A DNA stretch of 64,000 nt from assembly GCA_934254725.1 (NCBI GenBank), contig CAKQLR010000002.1, positions 40,726-104,725 on the forward strand. The letters are read 5' to 3'. This stretch comes from an uncultured Clostridia bacterium (GTDB taxonomy: Bacteria; Bacillota; Clostridia; Christensenellales; Borkfalkiaceae). Within the stretch, counting starts at the first letter, position 1. Each line of letters opens with the position of its first letter. Below, piece after piece: positions 29,059 through 37,275 of the stretch. The notes under the pieces were generated by a model. That model ran no database searches. It was not told the DNA's origin and was given only the letters and a program-made list of their open reading frames with translations. The position numbers and the translations under genes were made by a program.

Positions 29059-29256
29059 TTACGCCTTCTTGATTTCTCTTTCACGGATAACCGTCTTAAC
29101 CCTTGCTATGTCTTTCTTCACGGAATGAAGAACGTTGGGGTTTTCAAGCTGACCGGTTGCGTGACGGAAACGAAGGTTGAACAGTTCCTCTTTTAAATCG
29201 TCGAGCTTCTTGTTGAGCTCTTCGTTAGTCAAGTTGTGAATATCCTGTGCTTTCAT
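29059..29256 (-). CDS. rpmC: 50S ribosomal protein L29
   Basis: A 65-residue two-helix protein at the tunnel exit (LTNEELNKKLDDLKEELFNLRF, ATGQLENP). It starts two bases from the rplP stop, so translation is coupled. Confidence 0.97.
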   Translation of the reverse strand: MKAQDIHNLTNEELNKKLDDLKEELFNLRFRHATGQLENPNVLHSVKKDIARVKTVIREREIKKA

Positions 29257-29258
29257 AA

Positions 29259-29687
29259 TTAACCTTCACTCCCTTCTGCTTTTTCTTTCTTGACGAATTT
29301 ACATTTGAGGGGGAGCTTGTGTCCTGCAAGACGCATAGCTTCTCTTGCTACGTCTTCGGGAACGCCCGCCATTTCAAACATAACTCTGCCCGGTTTAACT
29401 ACCGCTACCCAATATTCAACCGAACCTTTACCGCTACCCATACGGGTTTCGGCAGGTTTCTTGGTGATAGGCTTATGCGGGAAAATATCAATCCATACCT
29501 GTCCGCCACGTTTAACGAATCTCGTCATAGCGATACGTGCGGCTTCTATCTGATTAGAAGTAACCCACGCGCAGGTTTCCGCAACAAGACCGTATTCGCC
29601 GTAAGCTATTACGTTACCCTTGTTTGCTTTACCGGTCATTCTGCCGCGATGCTGTTTTCTTCTTTTAACTCTTTTAGGCATTAACAT
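29259..29687 (-). CDS. rplP: 50S ribosomal protein L16
   Basis: A 142-residue protein near the A-site tRNA (MPKRVKRRKQHRGRMTGKA, RMGSGKGSVEYWVAVVKPG). The first ATG (MLMPKR) is nearer to the AGGAGG site than the conserved MPKR start, so 29687 is used; the two extra residues are harmless. Confidence 0.97.
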   Translation of the reverse strand: MLMPKRVKRRKQHRGRMTGKANKGNVIAYGEYGLVAETCAWVTSNQIEAARIAMTRFVKRGGQVWIDIFPHKPITKKPAETRMGSGKGSVEYWVAVVKPGRVMFEMAGVPEDVAREAMRLAGHKLPLKCKFVKKEKAEGSEG

Positions 29688-29689
29688 GA

Positions 29690-30355
29690 TTACGCTTCGC
29701 CTCCTTCTTTTCTTCTGGTGTTGGCGCCGAGTACTTCACCTTTGTAAATCCAACATTTTACGCCGATAACACCGAACGTCGTGTGAGCTTCTGCAAAGCC
29801 GTAATCTATGTCCGCGCGGAGAGTCTGAAGAGGAATGGAACCCTCGTGATACTGCTCGCATCTTGCGATTTCCGCACCGTCAAGACGGCCGCTTACCATA
29901 AGCTTAACACCCTTAACACCGCTTCTCATAGCTCTGCCGATTGCCTGCTTCATGCTTCTTCTGAAAGAAGCTCTCTTTTCGAGCTGAGCCGCAACGGATT
30001 CTGCAACGAGTTGTGCGTCGCTGTCGGGTTTCTTTACTTCAACGATATTTACGGCTACGGTCTTTCCGGGAGCGAGTTTAGCTATGCTTTTCTTCATAAC
30101 TTCTATTTCGCTGCCCTGTTTGCCGATGAGTACACCGGGACGAGCCGTATATATTGTGATGGAAATTCTGTTTGCCGCTCTCTCTATAACGATTTTGGAG
30201 ATTGCGGACGCATAATACTGTTTCTTTATGAACTTTCTGATATCGTAATCTTCTTTAAGGTTGGAGCCGAAGGTCTTGCTTTCTGCATACCACTGGGTGT
30301 CCCAAGCTTTAATTACGCCTACTCTAAGTCCGTGCGGATTAACTTTCTGTCCCAT
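29690..30355 (-). CDS. rpsC: 30S ribosomal protein S3
   Basis: A 221-residue protein at the mRNA entry, with the KH domain (GVLIGKQGSEIEVMKK) and the C-terminal GVKGVKLMVSGRLDGAEIAR. Start MGQKVNPHGLRVGVIK is canonical. Confidence 0.98.
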   Translation of the reverse strand: MGQKVNPHGLRVGVIKAWDTQWYAESKTFGSNLKEDYDIRKFIKKQYYASAISKIVIERAANRISITIYTARPGVLIGKQGSEIEVMKKSIAKLAPGKTVAVNIVEVKKPDSDAQLVAESVAAQLEKRASFRRSMKQAIGRAMRSGVKGVKLMVSGRLDGAEIARCEQYHEGSIPLQTLRADIDYGFAEAHTTFGVIGVKCWIYKGEVLGANTRRKEGGEA

Positions 30356-30366
30356 GACGCGCCTCC

Positions 30367-30753
30367 TTATGCGTTGGTATCAAGCACAACGGTTATGTGG
30401 CTTGTACGCTTTAAAATTCTGTAAGCCCTTCCTTTAGAAGCAGGTCTTACTCTCTTAAGAGTGGGGCCCTGATCCGCATAGCAGGCTGCAACTTTGAGGT
30501 CTGCGGGATTCATGTTGAGGTTGTGTTCCGCATTAGCTGCCGCAGAAAGAACTACCTTTCTGATAGGATCCGCTGCCGCTTTATTAACGTTTTCGAGAAT
30601 TGCTACCGCTTCGTTCACGCTCTTGTCTCTGATAAGGTCGAGTACTACTCTTACCTTATAGGGGCTGATACGAACGTACTTTGCAACGGCTTTAGGTCTT
30701 CTGTCCTTCGTTTCCTCTATTCTTTTGGTTTTCAACTTCATGTTTGTTGCCAT
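30367..30753 (-). CDS. rplV: 50S ribosomal protein L22
   Basis: A 128-residue tunnel protein (AKYVRISPYKVRVVLDLIRD, the beta-hairpin GPTLKRVRPASKGRAYRI). The hairpin, where macrolide-resistance changes occur in other bacteria, looks wild-type. The N-terminus has ~20 extra basic residues. Confidence 0.98.
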   Translation of the reverse strand: MATNMKLKTKRIEETKDRRPKAVAKYVRISPYKVRVVLDLIRDKSVNEAVAILENVNKAAADPIRKVVLSAAANAEHNLNMNPADLKVAACYADQGPTLKRVRPASKGRAYRILKRTSHITVVLDTNA

Positions 30754-30767
30754 TTCAAAGTACCTCC

Positions 30768-31046
30768 TTATTTAGCACCGGTTGTTTTGGCACCGGCATG
30801 GCCTTTGAAAGTTCTGGTAGGAGCGAACTCACCGAGCTTGCAACCAACCATATCTTCGGTAACGTACACGGGGACGTGCTTTCTGCCGTCGTGTACAGCA
30901 ATCGTGTGTCCTACCATCTGAGGGAATATCGTGGACGATCTCGACCAAGTTTTTAAAACCTTCTTCTCGTTTGCAGCGTTGAGCGCTTCAACTCTTGCGA
31001 GAAGCTTCGGTTCAACATAAGGTCCTTTTTTAATACTTCTACTCAT
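30768..31046 (-). CDS. rpsS: 30S ribosomal protein S19
   Basis: A 92-residue head protein (MSRSIKKGPYVEPKLL, TWSRSSTIFPQMVGHTIAVHDG). It lies between rplB and rplV. Confidence 0.98.
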   Translation of the reverse strand: MSRSIKKGPYVEPKLLARVEALNAANEKKVLKTWSRSSTIFPQMVGHTIAVHDGRKHVPVYVTEDMVGCKLGEFAPTRTFKGHAGAKTTGAK

Positions 31047-31065
31047 AACTTAAATAACCCTCCGA

Positions 31066-31893
31066 TTAGTTAACTCTCTTAAGTATGAACTTGTTAGTAG
31101 TGTTCTTCTTCTTTCTCGTCTTGTAACCGAGTGCCGGTTTACCCCAAGGAGTAACAGGACCGGGTCTGCCGACGGGCGACTTGCCTTCACCACCGCCGTG
31201 GGGGTGATCGCAGGGGTTCATGACCGAACCGCGAACGGTAGGTCTGATGCCCATGTGTCTCGTCTTGCCGGCTTTACCGACGGAAATTATCTCGTGTTCT
31301 ACATTGCCTACCATACCGACGGTAGCTTTGCATTTAACGGATACAAGTCTCATTTCGCCGCTGGGCATTCTCATCTGAGCGAACTTACCCTCTTTTGCCA
31401 TAAGCTGTGCGCTCATGCCGGCTGCTCTCGCAATCTGACCGCCCTTACCGGGTTGAAGCTCGATATTGTGAACCATAGTACCTACGGGGATATTTTCAAT
31501 GGGAAGCGCGTTGCCTGCCTTGATATCCGCGTCGGCTCCGCTCATAAGAACGTCGCCTACGTTGAGGCCTACGGGTGCGAGAATGTATCTCTTTTCTCCG
31601 TCTGCGTAGAAGAGAAGTGCGATGTTTGCGCTGCGGTTAGGATCGTATTCGATCGTCTTTACCGTTGCGGGAATACCGTCTTTATTTCTTCTGAAATCTA
31701 TGATACGGTATTTTCTCTTGTTTCCGCCGCCGTGATGACGAACGGTTATTCTACCGTTGGCGTTTCTGCCTGCGGTGTGTCTCTGATCTTCGAGAAGCGA
31801 TCTCTCCGGTTTTGTGCAGGTAATTTCCTCAAAGGAGCTTACCGTCATAAAACGACGACCGGCAGAGGTCGGTTTATATCTTTTGATACCCAT
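31066..31893 (-). CDS. rplB: 50S ribosomal protein L2
   Basis: A 275-residue protein near the peptidyl-transferase centre, with the conserved His in GSVMNPCDHPHGGGEGKSP. Start MGIKRYKPTSAGRR and the basic end KTRKKKNTTNKFILKR are normal. Confidence 0.98.
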   Translation of the reverse strand: MGIKRYKPTSAGRRFMTVSSFEEITCTKPERSLLEDQRHTAGRNANGRITVRHHGGGNKRKYRIIDFRRNKDGIPATVKTIEYDPNRSANIALLFYADGEKRYILAPVGLNVGDVLMSGADADIKAGNALPIENIPVGTMVHNIELQPGKGGQIARAAGMSAQLMAKEGKFAQMRMPSGEMRLVSVKCKATVGMVGNVEHEIISVGKAGKTRHMGIRPTVRGSVMNPCDHPHGGGEGKSPVGRPGPVTPWGKPALGYKTRKKKNTTNKFILKRVN

Positions 31894-31912
31894 AATCTGT
31901 AACCTCCTTCAA

Positions 31913-32203
31913 TTAGGACAGCGATTCAAAGAACGCTATCGGCTTGCTGTCAGCCTTCAACTGAACAATCGCTTTCTTGTAAGCGGGGGTCATACCCTCG
32001 TTTCTGCCCATTCTCTTGAGCTTGCCGCGAACGTTTGCGGTGTTTACGCTTTCAACCTGAACGTCGAAAAGTTTTTCAACCGCAAGTTTGATTTCGGTTT
32101 TGTTAGCCTTTTTCGCAACTACGAAAGTGTATTTCTTGGTAGCGGTTCCGGCATAGCTTTTCTCTGTAAGGAGAGGTCTTATAATGATGTCGTGTTCTCT
32201 CAT
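31913..32203 (-). CDS. rplW: 50S ribosomal protein L23
   Basis: A 96-residue tunnel-exit protein that docks trigger factor and SRP (REHDIIIRPLLTEKSY, GKLKRMGRNEGMTPAYKKA). The ATG at 32203 was chosen over an upstream start because AGGAGG lies inside the end of rplD just before it and the family begins there. Confidence 0.97.
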   Translation of the reverse strand: MREHDIIIRPLLTEKSYAGTATKKYTFVVAKKANKTEIKLAVEKLFDVQVESVNTANVRGKLKRMGRNEGMTPAYKKAIVQLKADSKPIAFFESLS

Positions 32204-32204
32204 A

Positions 32205-32858
32205 TTATTCAGCAACCTCCTGTTCGGTTTCGTCCTCGCTGTAGTTGCTCTGGAGTCTTTCAAGCGCTTCTTTTGCGAAAACTACTTTTACGTTTCTGAC
32301 TACGTCGTAGCAGTTGATAAGCTCTACGGGCATCGTGGTAACTTCGCCGATGTTAGAAGCGGCTCTTCTTACCAACATATCTCCGTCAGCCATAACGAGA
32401 AGTACGGTTTTGTCAAGGTTTAACGCCTTTAAGAATGCAACCATCTCTTTGGTCTTGCCTTCTTTTACAGCAAGAGTATCTATAACTAATACTTCGTCGT
32501 CTCTGATCTTCTGGGAAAGGGCGCTGAACAACGCAACTCTCTTTGCGTTAATGTTCATCTTCTTGGAGAAATCTCTCGACTTGGGTGCGAATACTACGCC
32601 GCCCTTGATCCACTGAGGAGATCTCGTGGAACCCTGTCTTGCATTACCTGTTCCCTTCTGTCTCCAGGGCTTCTTTCCGCCGCCGCGAACTTCGCTGCGG
32701 GTAAGAGTGCTTTTCGTGCCCTGACGCTCGTTTGCAAGTCTGGTTACAACAGCCTGGTGAATAAGGTCTTCCTTAAACTCCATATCGAACAGACCTGCCT
32801 GCAATTCCATAACGCCGGTTTCTTTACCGTTCATATTATATACTTTTAAACTTGGCAT
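32205..32858 (-). CDS. rplD: 50S ribosomal protein L4
   Basis: A 217-residue protein with the tunnel loop (GGGKKPWRQKGTGNARQGSTRSP). In E. coli L4 represses the S10 operon by acting on its leader; an attenuator-like hairpin is present in the leader of this operon. The C-terminus has an acidic tail of about 12 residues. Confidence 0.98.
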   Translation of the reverse strand: MPSLKVYNMNGKETGVMELQAGLFDMEFKEDLIHQAVVTRLANERQGTKSTLTRSEVRGGGKKPWRQKGTGNARQGSTRSPQWIKGGVVFAPKSRDFSKKMNINAKRVALFSALSQKIRDDEVLVIDTLAVKEGKTKEMVAFLKALNLDKTVLLVMADGDMLVRRAASNIGEVTTMPVELINCYDVVRNVKVVFAKEALERLQSNYSEDETEQEVAE

Positions 32859-32873
32859 TGTCTTTCACACTCC

Positions 32874-33506
32874 TTAAGCTTTTACGCTGTCGGTAACAGC
32901 TACGATTCCGCCCTTAGGTCCGGGGATTGCGCCTTTGATTAAAAGGGCGTTTCTCGCCGCGTCTACCTTAACGACTTCAAGGTTCTGCACGGTAACTCTT
33001 TCGTGACCGTACTGACCGGGCATGTGCTTGTTCTTGAATACTCTCGACGGGGAGCTGTTTGCGCCCATGGAGCCGACTTCTCTATGAACGGGGCCTACGC
33101 CGTGCGTTTCTTTAAGTCTGTGCTGATTCCAACGTTTGATTACGCCGGAGTATCCGTGACCCTTGGTCGTGCCTACTACGTCGATCTTGTCGCCTTCCTT
33201 AAACGTTTCCACCGTGAGCGTCTGACCTACCGAGTAGGAGCTTGCGTCATCAAGGCGGAATTCTTTAAGTACCTTCTGGCAAGGAACTCCCGCTTTTTTG
33301 AACTGGCCTACTTCGGGCTTGTTAAGCTCTTTTTCGGAAACTTCGTCAAAACCGAGTTTAACGGCGGCATAGCCGTCTCTTTCAACGGTTTTAAGCTGCA
33401 CTACCGGACAAGGACCGGCTTCAACTACGGTAACGGGGATTACTTTTCCGTCGGCGGAAAAGATCTGCGTCATACCTAACTTTCTTCCAATGATTGCTTT
33501 ATTCAT
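32874..33506 (-). CDS. rplC: 50S ribosomal protein L3
   Basis: A 210-residue early-assembly protein (IGRKLGMTQIFSADGKVIPVT, GSMGANSSPSRVFKNKHMPGQYG). The central extension that reaches the peptidyl-transferase centre is intact. A 58-base spacer follows rpsJ. Confidence 0.98.
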   Translation of the reverse strand: MNKAIIGRKLGMTQIFSADGKVIPVTVVEAGPCPVVQLKTVERDGYAAVKLGFDEVSEKELNKPEVGQFKKAGVPCQKVLKEFRLDDASSYSVGQTLTVETFKEGDKIDVVGTTKGHGYSGVIKRWNQHRLKETHGVGPVHREVGSMGANSSPSRVFKNKHMPGQYGHERVTVQNLEVVKVDAARNALLIKGAIPGPKGGIVAVTDSVKA

Positions 33507-33564
33507 CGATAAAGTTCACCTCCAAAAATATTTACAAAAAATTATTGACTTGTTTATATAAAGA

Positions 33565-33864
33565 TTACAGCTTGATCTTTACGTCGACGCCTGCGGGAAG
33601 GTGTATACCGTCCAATACTTTTGCGTTCGACGAATAGATGTCTATAAGTCTCTTATGCGTTCTGATTTCGAACTGCTCGCGGCTGTCTTTGTATTTGTGC
33701 GGGCAACGAAGAATAGTAACTATTTCTTTCTCGGTGGGAAGGGGTATAGGTCCGCTTATCTTCGCACCGGCTTTCTTCATCGTTTCGACGATTCTTTCCG
33801 TAGCCTGGTCAACCATCTTGTGGTCGTATGCAGCCAGCTTAATTCTGATTTTCTGTCCTGACAT
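33565..33864 (-). CDS. rpsJ: 30S ribosomal protein S10 (NusE)
   Basis: A 99-residue protein (KIRIKLAAYDHKMVDQA, GPIPLPTEKEI, REQFEIRTHKRLIDI) that is both a ribosomal head protein and the NusE antitermination factor. It is the first gene of the superoperon. GGAGG precedes the ATG. No tuf or fusA lies upstream in the window. Confidence 0.98.
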   Translation of the reverse strand: MSGQKIRIKLAAYDHKMVDQATERIVETMKKAGAKISGPIPLPTEKEIVTILRCPHKYKDSREQFEIRTHKRLIDIYSSNAKVLDGIHLPAGVDVKIKL

Positions 33865-33924
33865 TCTGTTTGTCCTCCGTTTTTATACTAACTTTATCAA
33901 CCTTGCCGTGTGTGTCGAGTATTT

Positions 33925-33968
33925 TGAAATAAAAAAATCATCCGCACTGTGTTATTTGCTGCGAATGA
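33925..33968 (-). terminator. attenuator-like terminator in the S10 operon leader
   Basis: Reading the minus strand, TCATTCGCA (33968-33960) and TGCGGATGA (33946-33938) form a 9-bp stem with one G-U pair, directly followed by seven Ts (33937-33931). It lies 67 bases before the rpsJ ATG and downstream of the predicted promoter, so it would end transcription inside the leader unless prevented. Confidence 0.75.
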
Positions 33969-34127
33969 CGTAATACCTCTTATACCTCGAAGTTAGTCGC
34001 AAGGGTTTAACCCTCACAATTGTCAACGAAAATTATCTTCCTTCGGCTTGAATTTCGGTTCCGGAGCCTTATTCAAACGTGGGATTAAGTAACTTTCCGT
34101 CTCAACCCATATAAACACAGCTTTTAT

Positions 34128-34156
34128 ATATTACTACAATTTTCAACGTAAGTCAA
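34128..34156 (-). promoter_or_regulatory. S10 superoperon promoter
   Basis: Minus strand TTGACT (34156-34151), a 17-base spacer and TAATAT (34133-34128). The predicted start near 34121 gives a leader of about 255 bases before rpsJ that includes the attenuator. Confidence 0.7.
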
Positions 34157-34614
34157 ATGTTTTTTAATAATTTTTCAAAAAAATTTTGCAGGGTTGCCCC
34201 TGCGGGCATGTATCCGATTTTGTCTACAAGAAACAATTACTTTCTTCCGCTTTCGATGGTTGCGGGTATTATCGGTTTCGTTCAAGGGTTGCCCCTGCGG
34301 GCATGTATCCGATTTTGTTTGCAAGAAATATTTACTTTCTTCCGCTCCCGATAGCTTCCGATATTATTGGTTTTATACAGGGGGCGTCCCTGTGGGCGTT
34401 AGCGCCTTTTTCTTTCCCCTTTATATGTTTATATAATGTTGCGCGCACGCGCGCGAAGCATATATTATTATACCCTCTATCCGGGGAAAAGTCAACGCAT
34501 TTCCCGAAATCGCATACAATTTTATATAATTGTATATTTATACACATATTCTACCAATTTATGCAATTTTTATAAAATTTTTTGAATATTTTTTAATTTT
34601 TATGCTAAAAACGC
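34157..34614. other. gene-free AT-rich stretch upstream of the S10 promoter
   Basis: No credible gene is present. It contains the 94-95 bp tandem repeat, an alternating purine-pyrimidine run of GC dinucleotides near 34440-34455 and AT-rich sequence up to the ABC importer promoter. Open frames here merely follow the repeat period. Confidence 0.6.
34190..34407. repeat. tandem repeat, ~94-95 bp units (two full, one partial)
   Basis: Units start at 34190, 34285 and 34379. The first two share AGGGTTGCCCCTGCGGGCAT, ATCCGATTTTGT, and TACTTTCTTCCGCT at matching offsets. The third keeps only a diverged head (AGGGGGCGTCCCTGTGGGCG). Each head can fold as TGCCC-ctgc-GGGCA. No reading frame is conserved between copies. 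Confidence 0.85.
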
Positions 34615-34643
34615 TTGCAATTATTCAATAAAAGTGATAGTAT
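34615..34643 (+). promoter_or_regulatory. amino-acid ABC importer promoter
   Basis: TTGCAA (34615-34620), a 17-base spacer and TAGTAT (34638-34643). The transcript would start near 34650, about 43 bases before the substrate-binding protein gene. Confidence 0.7.
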
Positions 34644-34692
34644 ATAAACATCGAAAACAAACACGGTAATAAATTTTTTTGGAGATATACTT

Positions 34693-35532
34693 ATGAAAAA
34701 ACTTTTTGCATCTATTTTGTCACTTGCACTTTGCATGGCAGCTCTGTTCGGTTTCACCGCATGCGAAACCGCCGACTCCGGTAAAGACAAATTCACCGTA
34801 GTAACCAACTGTCCGTTCGGAATGTACGAATACCTCGGCGACGACGGAAAAATTTACGGCATCGACATCGAGCTTGCAGGTCTCTTCGCTGAAAAATACG
34901 ACTACGAACTCGTCATCAAAAACATAGCTTTCGACGCGATATTCGAACAGGTTAAAAACGGATATGCGGACGCAGGCATGGCGGGCATTACCGTAAGCGA
35001 AGACCGCAAAAAACTTTACGACTTCACCGAAACCTACTGCAAAGCTTCGCAGAAACTTATCGTTCTCGAAAGCAATAACGACTTTGCCGAAGCAACCGAC
35101 GCTACGGCGGTAGAAAACATTCTCGGCTCCCTTACCGGAAAGACAATAGGATATCAGACCGGCACTACCGGCGGTATGTACATAAACGGCGACGAAGATT
35201 TCGGTTATGACGGTTATGAAAACATCGAAGGCGTGGGCTACGACACCGCGGTTACCGCAGTTAACGATATGAAAAACGGTAACCTCTATGCGGTGGTTGT
35301 TGACGAAGGTCCCGCAAACGCAATCGCTGCAGCTATTTCGGGCGTTAAGGTTGTAGACGTTAAACTTACCGACGAAGAATACGCTTTCGTTATCAAAAAA
35401 GGCAACACCGAGCTTCTGAACAAATTCAACGCTTTTCTTGCAGAAGTTAAAGAAAACGGCAAGTATGCCGAAATAGAAGCTAAATATTACCAGAACAAAG
35501 GTACAAAAGTAGGCTACAACGTTGCCGTATAA
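34693..35532 (+). CDS. polar amino-acid ABC transporter substrate-binding lipoprotein
   Basis: A 279-residue SBP_bac_3-type protein. A signal peptide ends in the lipobox FTAC with Cys24, so it is anchored on the outer face of the membrane. The two-lobed domain shows GIDIELAG, the ADAGMAGITVSEDRKK...FTETY segment typical of amino-acid binders, and GYQTGTTGG. The exact amino acid (Gln, His, Arg or cystine) cannot be read from sequence. GGAG precedes the ATG. It is the first gene of an importer operon. Confidence 0.92.
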   Translation: MKKLFASILSLALCMAALFGFTACETADSGKDKFTVVTNCPFGMYEYLGDDGKIYGIDIELAGLFAEKYDYELVIKNIAFDAIFEQVKNGYADAGMAGITVSEDRKKLYDFTETYCKASQKLIVLESNNDFAEATDATAVENILGSLTGKTIGYQTGTTGGMYINGDEDFGYDGYENIEGVGYDTAVTAVNDMKNGNLYAVVVDEGPANAIAAAISGVKVVDVKLTDEEYAFVIKKGNTELLNKFNAFLAEVKENGKYAEIEAKYYQNKGTKVGYNVAV

Positions 35533-35565
35533 AAAAGATATACCCCACCCCCTAAGTAAAGATTT

Positions 35566-35605
35566 GCCGGAATTTCCGCCCGAAACAGGACGGAAATTTT
35601 TGGCG
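35566..35605 (+). repeat. intercistronic hairpin after the binding-protein gene
   Basis: AATTTCCG (35571-35578) pairs with CGGAAATT (35591-35598), extended by outer GCC/GGC pairs. Such hairpins after binding-protein genes often protect the upstream mRNA and lower downstream expression. Confidence 0.55.
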
Positions 35606-35618
35606 TAGTGAGAGATTT

Positions 35619-36332
35619 ATGAATTTGAAAAACAGTTGGGAGGTTTTCTGGAGCGTATTAAAAAACGATTTCTGGAAACAACTTCTCTTAAAAGGTATTA
35701 TAAACACAATAGAAATAGCCGTCCTGGGTTTGATAATCGGCATAGTTCTTGGCACGCTTATAGCGATTGTAAAGGTCTCCCCCAAGTACAAACGCGTAAT
35801 GCGCGTACTCGATAAAATCTGCAGCGTTTACGTCGCGTTGTTCCGCGGAACGCCTATGGTAGTTCAGTTGCTTATTTCGTATTACGTTATACTCCCTCTT
35901 CTCGGCGTAAAAAACGTAGAAGCCATTGTTGTCGGTATTATAGTTTTCGGCATGAACAGCGGCGCGTACGTTTCGGAAATAATGCGCGGCGGATTCAACT
36001 CCGTAGACAAAGGTCAGATGGAAGCGGGCAGAGCGGTAGGTCTTTCTTACCCGGTAACCATGCTTAAAATAGTTATTCCGCAGGCAATTAAAAACATTGT
36101 TCCAACCCTCGGCAACGAGTTCATAACGCTTATCAAGGAAACTTCCGTAGTAAGCTTTATTACCGTTTACGACCTGTACACCGTCATGCACGCCATCGCG
36201 GGGAAAACTTACGACTCCATAATGCCGTACCTGTTTATGGCGGTTGTATACATCGCAATGGTTCTTTTAATAACGCTTATGATAAAGCTTATAGAAAAGG
36301 CTTTTGCAAAGAGCGACAGGAGGGCTGCTTAA
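35619..36332 (+). CDS. polar amino-acid ABC transporter permease
   Basis: A 237-residue membrane protein of the HisM/GlnP type, about five helices. The EAA loop that docks the ATPase is EAGRAVGLSYPVTMLKIVIP, and GTPMVVQLL is the usual family motif. One permease gene is present, so the channel is probably a homodimer. The C-terminus overlaps the ribosome site of the ATPase gene. The ribosome site before its own ATG is weak. Confidence 0.93.
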   Translation: MNLKNSWEVFWSVLKNDFWKQLLLKGIINTIEIAVLGLIIGIVLGTLIAIVKVSPKYKRVMRVLDKICSVYVALFRGTPMVVQLLISYYVILPLLGVKNVEAIVVGIIVFGMNSGAYVSEIMRGGFNSVDKGQMEAGRAVGLSYPVTMLKIVIPQAIKNIVPTLGNEFITLIKETSVVSFITVYDLYTVMHAIAGKTYDSIMPYLFMAVVYIAMVLLITLMIKLIEKAFAKSDRRAA

Positions 36333-36333
36333 T

Positions 36334-37233
36334 ATGAACAAAAATATAAATACCCCCGAAAACGCACAAAATCAACAATTTTTAAATGACGGCGGAAACA
36401 ACGAAGTTCTCCTTTCCGTACGCGATTTAAAGAAATCTTTCGGCGATCACGAGGTGCTTAAAGGCATAAATCTCGATGTAAAAAAAGGGGAAGTAATAGC
36501 TGTTATAGGTCCTTCCGGTTGTGGCAAATCGACCTTTTTGCGCTGTCTTAACTGCATGGAAGACCCCACTTCCGGCTCGATAATATTCGACGGCGTGGAC
36601 ATTGCCGATATGAGCGTAGATATAAACCTGCACCGCAGAAAAATGGGAATGGTCTTTCAAAGCTTCAACCTCTTCAACAACAAAAAAGTAATTGACAACA
36701 TAACCCTTGCCCCTGTATACTTAAGAAAGAGCGATTTAAGAAAAGCGAAAAGCAAAAACGCCGCTATTAAATTCGCAAATCTTTTCAGAAAAAACAAAAA
36801 AGAACTTATCCCGATAACCACGAACGCAAAAACAATCAAGCGGGAAGAAACGGAAAAAGCAATTTCTCTTTTAAACCGCATAGGTCTTGCAGACAAGGCG
36901 GACGTTTACCCCTCTACCCTCTCTGGCGGGCAAAAGCAACGTATTGCAATAGTGCGCGCGCTCGCTATGAACCCCAAGGTAATTTTGTTTGACGAGCCGA
37001 CTTCCGCGCTCGACCCCGAAATGGTTGGCGAAGTTCTTTCCGTTATGACCGACCTTGCGAAAGAAGGAATGACGATGGTTGTGGTCACGCACGAAATGGG
37101 CTTTGCAAGAGAGGTTGCAACCCGCGTGGTGTTCATGGACGACGGCGTTATCGCAGAGGAAAACACGCCCGACAAGTTCTTCTCCTCACCGCAAAACGCA
37201 AGGCTGAAAGATTTCCTTTCCAAAGTACTTTGA
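36334..37233 (+). CDS. polar amino-acid ABC transporter ATPase with insertion
   Basis: A 299-residue GlnQ/HisP-like ATPase: Walker A GPSGCGKST, Q-loop FQSFNLF, signature LSGGQKQR, Walker B VILFDEP and the switch His in VTHEMG. It is ~55 residues longer than GlnQ. An Asn-rich N-terminal extension of ~30 residues precedes the domain, and about 35 basic residues are inserted between the Q-loop and the signature. The ATG at 36334 has AGGAGGG upstream. It completes the importer. Confidence 0.93.
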   Translation: MNKNINTPENAQNQQFLNDGGNNEVLLSVRDLKKSFGDHEVLKGINLDVKKGEVIAVIGPSGCGKSTFLRCLNCMEDPTSGSIIFDGVDIADMSVDINLHRRKMGMVFQSFNLFNNKKVIDNITLAPVYLRKSDLRKAKSKNAAIKFANLFRKNKKELIPITTNAKTIKREETEKAISLLNRIGLADKADVYPSTLSGGQKQRIAIVRALAMNPKVILFDEPTSALDPEMVGEVLSVMTDLAKEGMTMVVVTHEMGFAREVATRVVFMDDGVIAEENTPDKFFSSPQNARLKDFLSKVL

Positions 37234-37245
37234 CAAATAAAATAA

Positions 37246-37257
37246 CGCGTTAACGCG
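37246..37257. repeat. 12-bp palindrome before the HAD gene
   Basis: CGCGTTAACGCG is a perfect palindrome 18 bases before the HAD start codon. It could be an operator or part of a weak hairpin; chance cannot be excluded. Confidence 0.3.
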
Positions 37258-37275
37258 CGAAAAAGGGCATTTTCA

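Noticed and set aside
34440..34455. Alternating GC run as a possible Z-DNA element
   Set aside because: Too short and without context to support a function; recorded only as a composition feature.
34157..34575. Overlapping plus-strand frames in the tandem-repeat region
   Set aside because: The frame shifts between repeat units, and there is no ribosome site; the similarity of the peptides only mirrors the DNA repeat.
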